Shown: positions 37,068 through 47,359 of the stretch, piece after piece
Position numbering within the stretch: position 1 is the stretch's first letter
Layout: each line of letters opens with the position of its first letter
Assembly (NCBI RefSeq): GCF_002090095.1
Contig: NZ_BBRJ01000002.1
Location: 1,426,817-1,490,816, forward strand
Origin: Demequina sp. NBRC 110053
GTDB taxonomy: Bacteria; Actinomycetota; Actinomycetes; Actinomycetales; Demequinaceae
Direction of reading: 5' to 3'
Length of the DNA stretch: 64,000 nucleotides
Translations under genes and position numbers: made by a program
The notes under the pieces: generated by a model
Seen by the model: the letters and a program-made list of their open reading frames with translations, nothing else
Database searches by the model: none
Told to the model about the DNA's origin: nothing

Positions 37068-38531
37068 ATGACGCGAACGGCAATGCCTGGACGCCTGTCT
37101 GCGCGCGCACTCGCAGCGCTCCTGCTGTGCGTGCTGCTGTCGGTGATCCTGGTGTCGCTGCCGGCTCCGGCGCGTGCTGCGGACTACCCCGGCCAGGACG
37201 AGATCGAGGCCGCGCGCGCCGCGGCGGAGGACGCCGCCGCGGGAGTGAGCCAGCTCGACGCCGCGATCGCGCAGCTCGAGGACGCGCTGCACGAGGCGGA
37301 CGTGACCGCCCGCCTCGCCGACGGCGACTTCCAGGAGGCCCAGGCCGACAACATCGCGGCCCAGCGCTCGCTGTTCGCTGCGAACGAGCGTGCCGCTGAG
37401 GCGGACGCCGCCCTCGCGGATGCCAAGACCGCGCTCGCCGCCGTCGCGATGGCCTCCTACCGCAATGCAGGCGGCTCCAACGACCTCGAGGCGATGGTCA
37501 CCGCGGACGGCTTCGAGGACGTGGTGCAGCGCGCCGAGGCCATCGACCGCGCGTCAGCCAAGAGCGACGTGACCGTCCAGGAGGTGCGCGCCGCGGAGAT
37601 CGTCGCGGAGACCACGCGCGGCTACGCCGAGGATGCCGCCGAGGAGGCGGCCGCCGCCGAGCAGCGAGCGAACGACACGCTCGCCGTCGCGCAGGAGGCG
37701 CGCTCCGCAGCCGAACAGGCCGTCTCCGACGCCGCCACGGCGCGCTCTGCCGCCGTCGCTCGGGCCGCCGAGCTCCGAGGCGTGACGACGGAGCTGGAGG
37801 AGCAGCGCCAGGCGGGCCTCTCCGCCGAGCGCGCGGCCCGCCAGCAGGCCGCGTTCGAGGAGGAGCAGCGTCGCCTCGAGCAAGCCCAGCAGGCGCAGCA
37901 GGACGACGACGCGCAGGCCGGCGGCAGTGGCCGACCGACCGCCAACGAGGTCGACCGTCCGGGTGCTGGTGGCTCGAACTCGGGTGGCTCGAACTCGGGT
38001 GGCTCCAACTCCGGTGGCTCGAACTCCGGCGGCTCGGCGCCCGACCCGGAGCCGACCACGCCAGCACCGGACCCCGAGCCCACGACGCCCGATCCGGATC
38101 CCGAGCCGAAGCCGGAACCCAAGCCCGACCCCAAGCCCGACACGAGCTGGCGTTCGAGCGCCGGTCAGGGCGCATCGGCCGCGAGCTACTCGCTCACCCT
38201 CAAGGGCGCGGCCTACGCGTGGGGCGGCAACGGCCCTGCCTACGACTGCTCGGGCCTCACCTCGGCCTCGTGGAGGCATGCGGGGATCTCGATCCCGCGC
38301 TCCTCCCGCACGCAGTATGCGGGTGTGTCGCTGCTGCCGTACAGCCAGATCCGCAAGGGCGACCTGGTGTTCTGGGGCTCCGGGAAGAACCCCTCGGCCA
38401 TCTACCACGTCGCGATCTACATCGGCGGTGGGCAGGTCATGGAGGCGCAGACGTACGGCAAGCCGGCCGCGGTGCGCTCCATGTACGGCTGGGCCGTGGG
38501 CGACATGATGCCGTACGTCGGCCGCCCGTAG
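37068..38531 (+). CDS. NlpC/P60 peptidoglycan endopeptidase with coiled coil (RipA-like)
   Basis: A 487-residue exported cell-wall hydrolase. The signal peptide ends near PAPARA-ADY. A long Ala/Glu-rich coiled coil follows (~residues 45-280), then GGSNS pentapeptide repeats and a Pro/Asp/Lys linker (~300-360). The NlpC/P60 domain has the nucleophile Cys394 in YDCSGLTSAS, GDLVFWGSG and the His in YHVAIYIGGGQV. It cuts peptide stems, probably during daughter-cell separation. The ATG at 37068 has GGCGGAGG upstream. Earlier in-frame GTG and ATG codons fall inside the GTGACA array or immediately after it. Confidence 0.94.
   Translation: MTRTAMPGRLSARALAALLLCVLLSVILVSLPAPARAADYPGQDEIEAARAAAEDAAAGVSQLDAAIAQLEDALHEADVTARLADGDFQEAQADNIAAQRSLFAANERAAEADAALADAKTALAAVAMASYRNAGGSNDLEAMVTADGFEDVVQRAEAIDRASAKSDVTVQEVRAAEIVAETTRGYAEDAAEEAAAAEQRANDTLAVAQEARSAAEQAVSDAATARSAAVARAAELRGVTTELEEQRQAGLSAERAARQQAAFEEEQRRLEQAQQAQQDDDAQAGGSGRPTANEVDRPGAGGSNSGGSNSGGSNSGGSNSGGSAPDPEPTTPAPDPEPTTPDPDPEPKPEPKPDPKPDTSWRSSAGQGASAASYSLTLKGAAYAWGGNGPAYDCSGLTSASWRHAGISIPRSSRTQYAGVSLLPYSQIRKGDLVFWGSGKNPSAIYHVAIYIGGGQVMEAQTYGKPAAVRSMYGWAVGDMMPYVGRP
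37968..38027 (+). repeat. 15-bp tandem repeat encoding GGSNS (four units)
   Basis: Units of GGTGGCTCGAACTCG at 37968, 37983, 37998 and 38013 with one or two changes, followed by a partial fifth unit. In frame, so copy-number change would alter linker length of the hydrolase without a frameshift. Confidence 0.85.
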
Positions 38532-38642
38532 GCTACGGGGACACGCGCCGCCCAGAGAGGTGCGTCACATGCTGGCGCGTCGCGACGGCCGGTCCCACAC
38601 TGGTCGCCTGGCGCGTTTCCCAGCCGTGCCGGAGGAGTGGTG

Positions 38643-39167
38643 ATGCCTGATCCTCTGTCCCCAGCCGCGACGCTGCGGCAGCAGGCCGTCCGCGTCGTGC
38701 GCTCGCATGCCGGTCCGGCCGTCCCCGCGCGGCCCCTCGGCACCGTGCGACTGCGGCCGGACGCGACGTTCGCGCAGCACGGCATGCTCGGCGCGAAGCA
38801 TGCGCTGCTCATCCACGTGGGGGTGCAGAACGACGGCGTCGACGTCGCGCCGCTGCCCGAGGTCGACATCGCGTTCGAGATCCGTGACGCGCAGTTCGAC
38901 GAGTCCGGCGTCGCCAACGCCGGATGGATCACGCGGGAGGCGCACTGGACCTTCTCGGCCGCGCGGATCGTCTCGACGGCCGCGATCACCCTCAGCTATC
39001 GGGGGATGCTGGGCGCGGGCTCGACCGCCGAGGCCGTGCTGGGCGTCATGCTCGAGCCCGACGCTCGCCCCGCGCCCATCGAGCTGTGGGCCCACGGGCG
39101 CACAGGCCCTGACACCCTCGCCGCATCGACGTCGCTCACGGTCCCCGTGTCGCGCATCGCCGACTGA
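38643..39167 (+). CDS. Hypothetical protein
   Basis: A 174-residue protein of no recognised family, without a signal peptide or membrane segment. After a short N-terminal part it reads as beta-rich (LGTVRLRPDATFAQHGMLG, HALLIHVGVQNDGVDV, EVDIAFEIRDAQFDESG, LGVMLEPDARPAPIELWAHG). GGAGGA stands about 6-8 nt before the ATG. It is in the same direction as the NlpC/P60 gene, 111 bp downstream. The sequence alone does not suggest a function. Confidence 0.7.
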   Translation: MPDPLSPAATLRQQAVRVVRSHAGPAVPARPLGTVRLRPDATFAQHGMLGAKHALLIHVGVQNDGVDVAPLPEVDIAFEIRDAQFDESGVANAGWITREAHWTFSAARIVSTAAITLSYRGMLGAGSTAEAVLGVMLEPDARPAPIELWAHGRTGPDTLAASTSLTVPVSRIAD

Positions 39168-39451
39168 GGCCCGACGCGTGCAGCGCCCGCGGTTCGTCCG
39201 CCCATCCTCAACCGTACGGGCCGGGCGCGACTGTGCGGGCCGTGGCAACCGAAAATGTCGAGAACCAGGCGAGCACAGAGGGTCGCGCCAATGGCTGACA
39301 GAGTTTGAGACAAACGCCACAGTCCCTCGGCGAACTTCCTGCTCGATGTCGGATTTGCCCCGTAGACAGCCTCCCGAAGAGCCGCTACTTTCGAGGCAAG
39401 CAACGGCCGGCAATGGACGCTGGCGTGCATTCATCCAATAGGGGGATAAGA

Positions 39452-42400
39452 GTGCCTGACCTAGTTTCGCGCGCCCATGACCGGTTCCTTGCAGGCGTCG
39501 CGGTGGCGCTCGTGTCCTCCAGCGGGGTGCTGGTGTCGGCCAGCTCCGCAGTAGCTGACGAGGGCGGGTCCATCTCTGGAGCGGTCACCTTGCCGGTGGG
39601 CGCGCCTGCGGCCTGGATGGAGGGCGTTCGGATCGAGGTGGAATCCGAGGACAGCGCGTTCTACTCATCCGTCGAGGTGGATGCGAATGGCACGTTCGTC
39701 GCGGAGGAGGTTCCGGCCGGCGACTATTACGTGAGCGCTCAGGTAGGTCACTATTTCGACGTCGAACTCAACGATGGCGCTCGCCCCAATCTCCTGACCG
39801 AGTACCACGACGACTCGTGGTTCCGCGAAGACGCCTCGTTGCTGACGGTAGGCGCCGGCGGCGTGCAGGACGTGAACTTCGATCTCGACTATGGGCGCAC
39901 CATCGCGGGAGAGATCTCTCTCGAGCCCGGCGCGAGCGCGGAGCTATTCGACCAGATGATCGAAGTCGTGGCGACGCTCGACTCAGACACGTACTGGGCG
40001 CCGGCCCAGACCGGCATGGAGGGCCCTGGCCCCTTCGAGCTCACAGGCCTGTACCCCATGGACTACGTGCTGGAGTTCCGCGGCGGCTATGGCGACGACG
40101 GCCCCGTGAATCTGGTGACCGAGTATTACGATGGTGCGCCGTCCTTCGAGCTCGCGGACAGGATTGATCTCAGTGCCGGGAACCTGACGGGCCTTGATGT
40201 GGCGCTGGCCGAGGGCCGGACCATCTCCGGCACCGTGCAGGTGCCCGAGGGAGCACCGCAGGAGTGGGTCCAGGGCGTCAGTGTGAGTGCGCAATGGTCC
40301 GACGGCGACATTATCAACAACGTGTACGCGGACCCCGAGACCGGCGAGTTCCGGCTGGTGGGCCTGCCTGCCGGAGAGGTCGTCGTACACGCGGAGCCGT
40401 ACTCGTACTGGAATGAGGAGGACATCGAGGTCTCGCCCAACCTCCTCGCAGAGTACTTCGATGGCGCTTCCACCATCAGTCAGGCGGACGTCGTGGACAT
40501 CACGACGAGCTCGGCGACCGGCATCGACTTCACTCTCGAGTACGGCAGCACCATCTCCGGCACCGTGAGCCTCGCGGGCGACGCACCAGCGGCCTGGCTC
40601 GAGAGTGTGCAGGTCACGGTCGAGGGCGAGGGCGTTGACGTCTACGAGACCGTCCAGGTCGGCTCCGACGGCTCGTACGTCGTCGCCGGACTCCCTGACG
40701 GCGCCTACCGCCTGCGGTTCGACGAGGTCGGCGAGTGGGACGATGAGCTCGGCGAGTACCTGCGCCACGGTCTGGTTGGCGAGTACTACGACGACGCCTA
40801 CTCGTCGGAAGACGCCGACCTCGTCACGGTCACGGGCGGAGATGTCACAGGCATCGACGCTGAGCTAGCGCTCGGCAAGTCCATCAGTGGCAACGTCTCG
40901 CTCGCCGACGGCGCCGACCCCTCGCTGCTTGAGCAGGGCGTGCGCGTCTACGCGCACACCGCCGATGAGGCTAGCGATTGGTGGGACTCCGGCTTCGCTG
41001 CGGTAGATGCCGAGACGGGCGACTACGCGATCCGTGGGCTCTTGCCGGGAGAGTACGTGGTGCGCTTCGAGGGCGACTGGCAGTGGATCGAGGAGGACGG
41101 CGACGAGTTCGAGGTGAGGACCAATGTCCTGACCGAGTATTACGACGACGCGCGCACCCGAAGTGGTGCAGAGGTGGTCGACATCGCCTCGGAGAACGCA
41201 ACCGAGATCGATGCCGAGCTCGAAGAGGGAGGGTCGATCTCGGGCACCGTCAGCGTCGAGGCTGGCTCCGACCAGACGCTCATCTCGCAAGGCTTGGTGG
41301 TCATCGCCGAGTCCTTCGGAGATGACTATTGGGACTCTGCCGAAGCCCGCGTCAACCCCGAGACCGGCGGGTACACGATCACCGGACTCATGCACGCCGA
41401 CTACAGGGTGCGTGTCGTAGGCGGGTGGAACGACGACGTCGACCCTGCCGTTCAAGTGAACGTGGTCGAGGAGTACTACGACGGCGCCTACACCTTCGAC
41501 GACGCGACCGCGGTGCCCGTCGACGGTGCTGAGAGTGGAATCGACATCGAGGTAGGCGAGGGCCGCACCATCTCTGGGACCGTGTCCGTCGACGAGGGGG
41601 GTGACCCGGCAGCGCTTCAGGGCGTCACTGTCGAGGCGATCAGCGAGGAGACGGGCGAGTACTACCAGGGCAGCATCGACCCCCGTAGCGGCGCCTACTC
41701 CGTCACCGGCCTGCGGGAGGGCTCCTACGCGGTGTACTTCCATGCTTACCAGCACTACTGGGATGACGAGGCCGGCGAAGAGTTCCCCACTCTCCTCACC
41801 AGCGAGTACTTCAACGATTCGCCCTCTCTCGATGGGGCCGATGCGGTGGTCGTCGGTTCGACTGACGTCACCGGCATCGACGCTGAGCTGGCGACGATCA
41901 GCAATGTCGGCACGAGTCTCGTCATTGAGCTTGACTACGACGGTGAGACTCTGCCGTACGGCGGCACCTTGTGCTTCACGCTCGACTACCTTTCCGGAGG
42001 TCCAGGCAACGACGAGCTCGAGTGCATCGACTCCGAAAATGACCTTTCCGTGTCGTTCGACCATGTCGCTGCCGGCACCGCAGAGGTCGTCGCCTACGGC
42101 CGAGTCTCGGACATCGTCGCCTCGCAGCGCCTGGGTGGCACCAACTTGCCCAGCACGGGCACCGTGGTGCAGATCAGCGCGGGTGAGTCGAACCTTGTCA
42201 CCCTGAGTTTGTCGCCCGTGGGCTCGATCGGGGGCACGGTGACGTATGCGGACTCTGCCGAAGGGCCCGACGTCGATTGGGCAGAGGTTCTTGTCTACAC
42301 CGAGCGCACGCCTGGTGAATGGGAGATCGTGCCCGGCGCGACCGGAGGTTCCGCCTCTCCCTTGCCCACCACGGCTTCCGACACGAACGGCAGCTTCAGT

Positions 42401-43210
42401 CTGAGTGGCTTGGTTCCCGGTGACTACAAGGTCGGGTTCCGCTCCGCGCTTGCCAATGACATGTACCTTGCGGACGCGCCCGGCGCACCGACAGTGTTCT
42501 ACGGCGGACTTGAACTCGAGTCCGCTGAGGTGATCACGGTCGAGCCTGGAGGCGCACTCACCAGCATCGACGCGGTGCTGCCGCTCATCAGTGATTCGAC
42601 GCCTGACCCGGTCGTCCTGACCGATGTCGCTGATGTGCCGAAGGGCTCCCCCGGCTACTCCGAGTTCTACAACGAGATCACGTGGTTCGCGCAGCAGGGA
42701 ATCACCACCGGCTACCCCAATGGTGACGGAACGAGCAGGTATCGCCCACTCGCCAATGTGACGCGCGATGCGATGGCCGCCTTCCTCTACCGCTATGCGG
42801 GGTCGCCCGAGGTCGACCTGCCCGCCACATCGCCTTTCGTGGACGTGACTCCCACGAGCACTGCCTTCTACAAGGAGATCGTTTGGCTATCGAAGCAGGG
42901 CATCACGTCGGGGTGGGACGTGGGCGGGGGGAAGAAGGAGTTCCGTCCCACCGAGAAGATCACTCGCGACGCGATGGCCGCATTCCTCTATCGCTACGCC
43001 GAGTCTCCGGCGTGGACCGCCCCCCAGACGTCGCCTTTCGTCGATGTGAAGCCCTCCCAGTCGTTCTTTCACGAGATCACATGGTTGGCGGACACTGGGA
43101 TCACGACTGGGTGGACCGTGGGAGGTAAGAAGGAGTTCAGGCCGTACTCTCCGATCACGCGCGACGCGATGGCGGCGTTCCTCTACCGGTTCGACGGACT
43201 CGAACGATGA
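39452..43210 (+). CDS. Giant secreted protein: tandem CarboxypepD-reg-like repeats plus three SLH-like repeats
   Basis: A 1252-residue exported protein read from GTG 39452 (AGGGGGAT 5-6 nt upstream; ATG 39413 is possible). The signal peptide is FLAGVAVALVSSSGVLVSAS. About nine beta-sandwich units of 95-115 residues follow, seven closely alike. Each starts (S/T)ISGTVS(L/V) and contains a GxYxVxGLPxGxYxVxF-type turn and L(V/L)xEYYDxA, ending with a TGID(A/F)-type strand. The C-terminal ~200 residues are three SLH-like repeats ending TRDAMAAFLYR. It is probably a wall-attached, very acidic stalk or adhesin. Its stop overlaps the next gene's ATG (ATGA). Confidence 0.87.
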   Translation: MPDLVSRAHDRFLAGVAVALVSSSGVLVSASSAVADEGGSISGAVTLPVGAPAAWMEGVRIEVESEDSAFYSSVEVDANGTFVAEEVPAGDYYVSAQVGHYFDVELNDGARPNLLTEYHDDSWFREDASLLTVGAGGVQDVNFDLDYGRTIAGEISLEPGASAELFDQMIEVVATLDSDTYWAPAQTGMEGPGPFELTGLYPMDYVLEFRGGYGDDGPVNLVTEYYDGAPSFELADRIDLSAGNLTGLDVALAEGRTISGTVQVPEGAPQEWVQGVSVSAQWSDGDIINNVYADPETGEFRLVGLPAGEVVVHAEPYSYWNEEDIEVSPNLLAEYFDGASTISQADVVDITTSSATGIDFTLEYGSTISGTVSLAGDAPAAWLESVQVTVEGEGVDVYETVQVGSDGSYVVAGLPDGAYRLRFDEVGEWDDELGEYLRHGLVGEYYDDAYSSEDADLVTVTGGDVTGIDAELALGKSISGNVSLADGADPSLLEQGVRVYAHTADEASDWWDSGFAAVDAETGDYAIRGLLPGEYVVRFEGDWQWIEEDGDEFEVRTNVLTEYYDDARTRSGAEVVDIASENATEIDAELEEGGSISGTVSVEAGSDQTLISQGLVVIAESFGDDYWDSAEARVNPETGGYTITGLMHADYRVRVVGGWNDDVDPAVQVNVVEEYYDGAYTFDDATAVPVDGAESGIDIEVGEGRTISGTVSVDEGGDPAALQGVTVEAISEETGEYYQGSIDPRSGAYSVTGLREGSYAVYFHAYQHYWDDEAGEEFPTLLTSEYFNDSPSLDGADAVVVGSTDVTGIDAELATISNVGTSLVIELDYDGETLPYGGTLCFTLDYLSGGPGNDELECIDSENDLSVSFDHVAAGTAEVVAYGRVSDIVASQRLGGTNLPSTGTVVQISAGESNLVTLSLSPVGSIGGTVTYADSAEGPDVDWAEVLVYTERTPGEWEIVPGATGGSASPLPTTASDTNGSFSLSGLVPGDYKVGFRSALANDMYLADAPGAPTVFYGGLELESAEVITVEPGGALTSIDAVLPLISDSTPDPVVLTDVADVPKGSPGYSEFYNEITWFAQQGITTGYPNGDGTSRYRPLANVTRDAMAAFLYRYAGSPEVDLPATSPFVDVTPTSTAFYKEIVWLSKQGITSGWDVGGGKKEFRPTEKITRDAMAAFLYRYAESPAWTAPQTSPFVDVKPSQSFFHEITWLADTGITTGWTVGGKKEFRPYSPITRDAMAAFLYRFDGLER

Positions 43211-46200
43211 CGGGCTCTCATGCAGCGCTGCGCGCGCCGCGGCGCTGGGCCGCTCTCGCCCTGATCGCTGCCTTGGCTATCGGCTCGATCGTCGCCGATG
43301 CCCGACCGTCGCGAGCCGCTGATCCCCTTGACACCGAAGTGGTGCTGGAGTTCGCGGACGTCTTCGAGGACACGCCCTTCGCTCGGGAGATGACGTGGCT
43401 GGCGAACGAGGGGGTGTCGACTGGTTGGGTCGTCGACGGCGAGCGCGAGTATCGGCCTCTCAGGTCGATCACACGAGACGCGATGGCCGCATTCTTGTAC
43501 CGACTGGCGGGCTCGCCCGACGTGAACCTCCCGGCGCAGTCGCCGTTCGTGGATGTCACGCCGGCGTCCTCGGACTTCTACAAGGAGATCGTCTGGCTCA
43601 GCCAGCAGGAGATCTCGACGGGATGGGACACGCCGCGCGGCAAGGCGTTTAAACCGCTGTCACCGATCACGCGCGATGCGATGGCAGCGTTCCTCTACCG
43701 CTACGCGGAGGTGCCGGGCTGGTCGGCTCCGTCGCAGTCGCCGTTTGCGGATGTGACGACCACGAGCTCGCAGTTCTACGACGAGATTACGTGGTTGGCC
43801 AGTTCGGGCATCTCCGCTGGTTGGGTGACCTCACGCGGCAGCGAGTATCGGCCGCTGTCGCCGATCACGCGCGATGCGATGGCCGCATTCCTCTACCGGT
43901 TCGAGGCGCGGGTGGCTCAGGCGTCCGAGGAGGAAGAGGTGGTCTTGGCCCCCGAGGCGACCGTGCTCGAGGACGCCGAGGCTCTCGGGGCGATCGTCAC
44001 CCCAGGAGCTCTCACGCTGACCGAGGAGTCTCAAGTCGACGCCAAGCCCAACGACGTTGTCGTCGCCGGCGTCACGCCGAGCACCCCCGAGGGGCTGCTC
44101 GTGCGCGTCACGGCGGTGACGCATCTCGCTGACGGCAGCAGGCGCCTTGAGACGGAGCAGGCTACAGTCGCCGATGCGATCGTTGCCACGGACGGCGCTG
44201 TCACCGTGACGGGGCAGTTCACGGGAGACGGAGTGCCGGAGCCTATGGCTTCTGCGCGCATGGCCCGCGCCGCATCGGCCGAGACATCCGTGGACGTTCT
44301 GCGCGTGAGCGCCACCTTCGAGCGTGAGATCGCAGTCGACGGCGAGCTCACGCTCGCGGACACCGCGGCGACGACCGCGACGCTCAACGGCGAAGGCTCG
44401 GTGAAGCTCGAGTCCCACGGCACCGTCGGCCTGTCGGCCCGCGCGACGATCGAGATCGTTCCGTCGATCAACCCTGTCAAGCAGTTGTCCGTCTCGCTGC
44501 GACCCGATGTGGCAGTCGACACCACCGCGACCGTGTCGGGCGAGGTGAGCGGCGAGATGAAGCACGTCTTCGCCCGACTGTCGCCGCAAGTGACCTTCAT
44601 GGTCGGCCCCGTTCCGGTGGTCGTCACCACCGCAGCATCGCTCAGCGGCTCGGCGAGCTTCACCGGCGAGGCGGCGGTCGAGGTGCGCGCCGAGTATTCG
44701 ACGTACGCGGACTATGGCTTCGCCTACGCCGACGGTCGCTTCACGCTCCTCGACGGCGACCCGGTCACCGTCGGCCCGGACGTTTCGGTCAAGGCCTCCG
44801 CCTCGATCGGCGTGCGTGCGTCCATCGACGTCGACGCGTCGGTCAAGCTCTACGGCCTCGTCGGGTTCACCGCCGGCTTCGGGCCTTACGCGACCGCAGA
44901 GATCGCCGTCGACGGCGACGCCATCTCCGGCGAGGTGTCGTGGGACTGCCCGGCGCAGCTGGGTCTCCAGGGACGCGTAGGGCTGGTCGCGGGCATCGAG
45001 CTGTGGGGGATGAAGCTCGGCTCCCAGTGGGAGCCAGACCCGATCGTCGTGGACGTCGCCCTCGGCGCGGGCGTCAACTACTGCGAGGGTCGTCAGCCGG
45101 AGCTTCCCACTGGTGGCGATTGGCCCCTCAGGGTGGGCCCGCAGGCGCTTGCCGCCGCGGCAGTCGGCCATGGGTACTCCGAGCGGCTGTACGTTAGCGG
45201 AGGGATTCCGCCATACGTCGTAGAGGTGCAGGGGCTGCCCGAAGGTCTCGCCGCAGACGATGACGGAACAATTGTCGGGACGCCGGCTACTCCGGGGCGC
45301 TTCGACCTCGCCGTGGTCGTCGCGGACGCCGACGGCAAGACACGCTCCGGCTCCGTTTCACTCGTGGTCGAAGATTCCTTCGGTAGCCGAGCGCCGGTAC
45401 TCGTCTCATCGGACGTGCAAGGTCTGTCCGCGCAGGTGAATGCCGGTGAGTTCGCGGCGTCCGCAGACGGGCGGTACGTGGCGATGGTGCAACCGCGTGC
45501 GCGCCATCACGATGGCAAGCACGCTACAGACGTTGTGGTGAAGGACCGTTGGACAGGTGACTTCGAGGTAGTTTCTGCTGTCGCTGGCGACGGCTATACC
45601 GCGTACCCATCAGCGCGAGCAGGGCGCGTGGCTATGAGTGCAGACGGCCGTTACGTCGCGTACTCCTCTAGTGCAGGCGACTTGCTGGCGACTTACCCGA
45701 CGGGTGTCAATCGGGCCGGGGACAATCTCTACGTGCACGACCGCGCCACTGACTCCGTCCGAGTGGTCGACTGGACTCAGGTGGCGCCTGCTGACAGTTG
45801 CGGCCTCTCACCCGAACGCCGCTCCGTCGCCTTGAGCGCAGACGGCACGACCCTCCTCTTCTCGCTCGAGTGCTCAGTCTCTGGGCACCAGACAGGCAGA
45901 CTGCTGCTCTACGACATGGAATCCGTCACGGTACGTGACCTCACTCCCGGCGAGCCTGGATCGGTCGTGGACCTGTCAATCTCTGATGACGGCGCATGGG
46001 GGGCGCTCTCGACGAGGACCGGAGACCTTGCTGACGCCTACTTAGTCCGCACGGGCTCGGGCGCCGCACAAAGCGTGCTTGATGCGCCCCACGACGTCAG
46101 CGCGCACAATATAGAACCTTGGGCGCTCGTCACACCGGACGGGAGCGCAGTCGTCTATCAGACTCGTGTCCCCAACCGTGGCGTCGATCGGCCGGGGGTG

Positions 46201-46575
46201 CACTATCGCGAGATTGAATCAGGATCCGCCCGGTTCCTCTGGACCGAGGGCTATCACGACTCCGGGAGCGCGATCATGTCCATCTCCCAGGACAGCACTG
46301 CAGCGGTGGTCGTGACGGGTCAGACGTGGTTCGGCAATACCTTCGCCAAGCGGCTGCTGTACATTGACTTCACTTCGGGGACGGCTGTGACTCTGAGTGC
46401 CGACGGAGGCGCCAGTCCGCTTGCGCCTAGCCAGATCCCGGCTGTCTTCACGCGCGACGGAACTCACGTCATGTTCACGACCAGCGCGCAGTACGCACCG
46501 AGCGATAGCGATGAGGACACGGGCGCGGGGTCGCTCAGCGACATTTACGAGGTTGCGCTTCCGGCATCGCCCTAA
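43207..46575 (+). CDS. Giant secreted protein: N-terminal SLH-like repeats, beta region and PD40-like propeller
   Basis: A 1122-residue exported protein translationally coupled to the preceding gene. Order: signal peptide (LALIAALAIGSIVADA), three SLH-like repeats (~residues 45-235, FYKEIVWLSQQEISTGW), and a long Val/Thr/Ala beta region (~260-640) with no catalytic motif. A putative-Ig-like unit follows (YVSGGIPPYVVEVQGLPEG). Last come PD40/TolB-like blades (~residues 745-1110) with repeated SADGRYVAM, SADGRYVAYSS, SADGTTLLFS and SDDGAWGALS. SLH repeats are N-terminal here but C-terminal in its partner. G+C and G/C-ending codons fall toward the 3' end. Function unknown. Confidence 0.85.
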   Translation: MTGSHAALRAPRRWAALALIAALAIGSIVADARPSRAADPLDTEVVLEFADVFEDTPFAREMTWLANEGVSTGWVVDGEREYRPLRSITRDAMAAFLYRLAGSPDVNLPAQSPFVDVTPASSDFYKEIVWLSQQEISTGWDTPRGKAFKPLSPITRDAMAAFLYRYAEVPGWSAPSQSPFADVTTTSSQFYDEITWLASSGISAGWVTSRGSEYRPLSPITRDAMAAFLYRFEARVAQASEEEEVVLAPEATVLEDAEALGAIVTPGALTLTEESQVDAKPNDVVVAGVTPSTPEGLLVRVTAVTHLADGSRRLETEQATVADAIVATDGAVTVTGQFTGDGVPEPMASARMARAASAETSVDVLRVSATFEREIAVDGELTLADTAATTATLNGEGSVKLESHGTVGLSARATIEIVPSINPVKQLSVSLRPDVAVDTTATVSGEVSGEMKHVFARLSPQVTFMVGPVPVVVTTAASLSGSASFTGEAAVEVRAEYSTYADYGFAYADGRFTLLDGDPVTVGPDVSVKASASIGVRASIDVDASVKLYGLVGFTAGFGPYATAEIAVDGDAISGEVSWDCPAQLGLQGRVGLVAGIELWGMKLGSQWEPDPIVVDVALGAGVNYCEGRQPELPTGGDWPLRVGPQALAAAAVGHGYSERLYVSGGIPPYVVEVQGLPEGLAADDDGTIVGTPATPGRFDLAVVVADADGKTRSGSVSLVVEDSFGSRAPVLVSSDVQGLSAQVNAGEFAASADGRYVAMVQPRARHHDGKHATDVVVKDRWTGDFEVVSAVAGDGYTAYPSARAGRVAMSADGRYVAYSSSAGDLLATYPTGVNRAGDNLYVHDRATDSVRVVDWTQVAPADSCGLSPERRSVALSADGTTLLFSLECSVSGHQTGRLLLYDMESVTVRDLTPGEPGSVVDLSISDDGAWGALSTRTGDLADAYLVRTGSGAAQSVLDAPHDVSAHNIEPWALVTPDGSAVVYQTRVPNRGVDRPGVHYREIESGSARFLWTEGYHDSGSAIMSISQDSTAAVVVTGQTWFGNTFAKRLLYIDFTSGTAVTLSADGGASPLAPSQIPAVFTRDGTHVMFTTSAQYAPSDSDEDTGAGSLSDIYEVALPASP

Positions 46576-46770
46576 CACACTCGGCTGCTATTGAGCGCCC
46601 AGGGTGAGGCGTACTGGCACTGCGCAGGCCGGCGCCGCTCGTCCTAGAAGCTTCGCACGAAGAGGCCTCTGCCACGCCAGCGCGTCGGAGCGTGGTGTCG
46701 CACAGCGTCTCACGGCGGTTGTGGTTCGTACTGTCGAGTCGACCCGGCCCCTTCGTGAGGCGGTGGGACG

Positions 46771-47295
46771 TCAGTGCCCCGGGGGCGGCACCAGCGGGTT
46801 CATGTGGGCGAATGGCGTGCCCTTCGCGCGCTCGAACGAGCGGCGGATCTCCTCCTCGGCGCGCTCGCGGCCCTCCCAGTGGGCGCCCTCGACGGACTTG
46901 CCGGGCTCGAGGTCTTTATAGACCTCGAAGAAGTGCTGGACCTCCAGGCGGTGGAAGTCGGACACGTCGGTGAGCTCCTGGCGCCACGCCTGGCGCTGGT
47001 CGCCCATGGGTACGCACAGCACCTTGTCGTCGCCGCCCGCCTCGTCGCGCATGCGGAACATGCCGAGCGCACGGCAGCGGATCTGGCAGCCAGGGAACGT
47101 CGGCTCCTCGAGCAGCACCAGCGCGTCCAGCGGGTCGCCGTCCTCGCCCAGGGTGCCATCGATGAAGCCGTAGTCATCGGGGTAGCGCGTCGACGTGAAG
47201 AGCATGCGGTCCAGCTTGATGCGGCCGGTCTCGTGATCCACCTCATACTTGTTGCGCGAGCCCTTGGGGATCTCGATCGTGACGTCGAATTCCAT
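46771..47295 (-). CDS. ppa: Inorganic pyrophosphatase
   Basis: A 174-residue family I soluble pyrophosphatase that hydrolyses PPi in the cytosol. It shows [40 protein letters not shown] with the metal-binding Asp cluster, and [16 protein letters not shown]. It is divergent from dacB. The ppa-dacB-tilS-hpt order matches the mycobacterial chromosome (from memory). Confidence 0.97.
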   Translation of the reverse strand: MEFDVTIEIPKGSRNKYEVDHETGRIKLDRMLFTSTRYPDDYGFIDGTLGEDGDPLDALVLLEEPTFPGCQIRCRALGMFRMRDEAGGDDKVLCVPMGDQRQAWRQELTDVSDFHRLEVQHFFEVYKDLEPGKSVEGAHWEGRERAEEEIRRSFERAKGTPFAHMNPLVPPPGH

Positions 47296-47359
47296 GGCAG
47301 TCCTTGAGTCGGTGAGTGGGTATCTGGGTACTAGTGTGGCCCATGACCGGAGGTGTCGC

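Noticed and set aside
37968..38036. Short tandem repeat considered as CRISPR-like
   Set aside because: Units are 15 bp without spacers and encode a GGSNS linker in frame.
39452..41900. Repeated units considered as DNA-level repeats
   Set aside because: Similarity is at protein level only (beta-sandwich modules), with little nucleotide identity.
46579..46770. Terminator between the giant protein gene and ppa
   Set aside because: Only a weak CTTCG-CA-CGAAG stem near 46650 was seen, too short to call.
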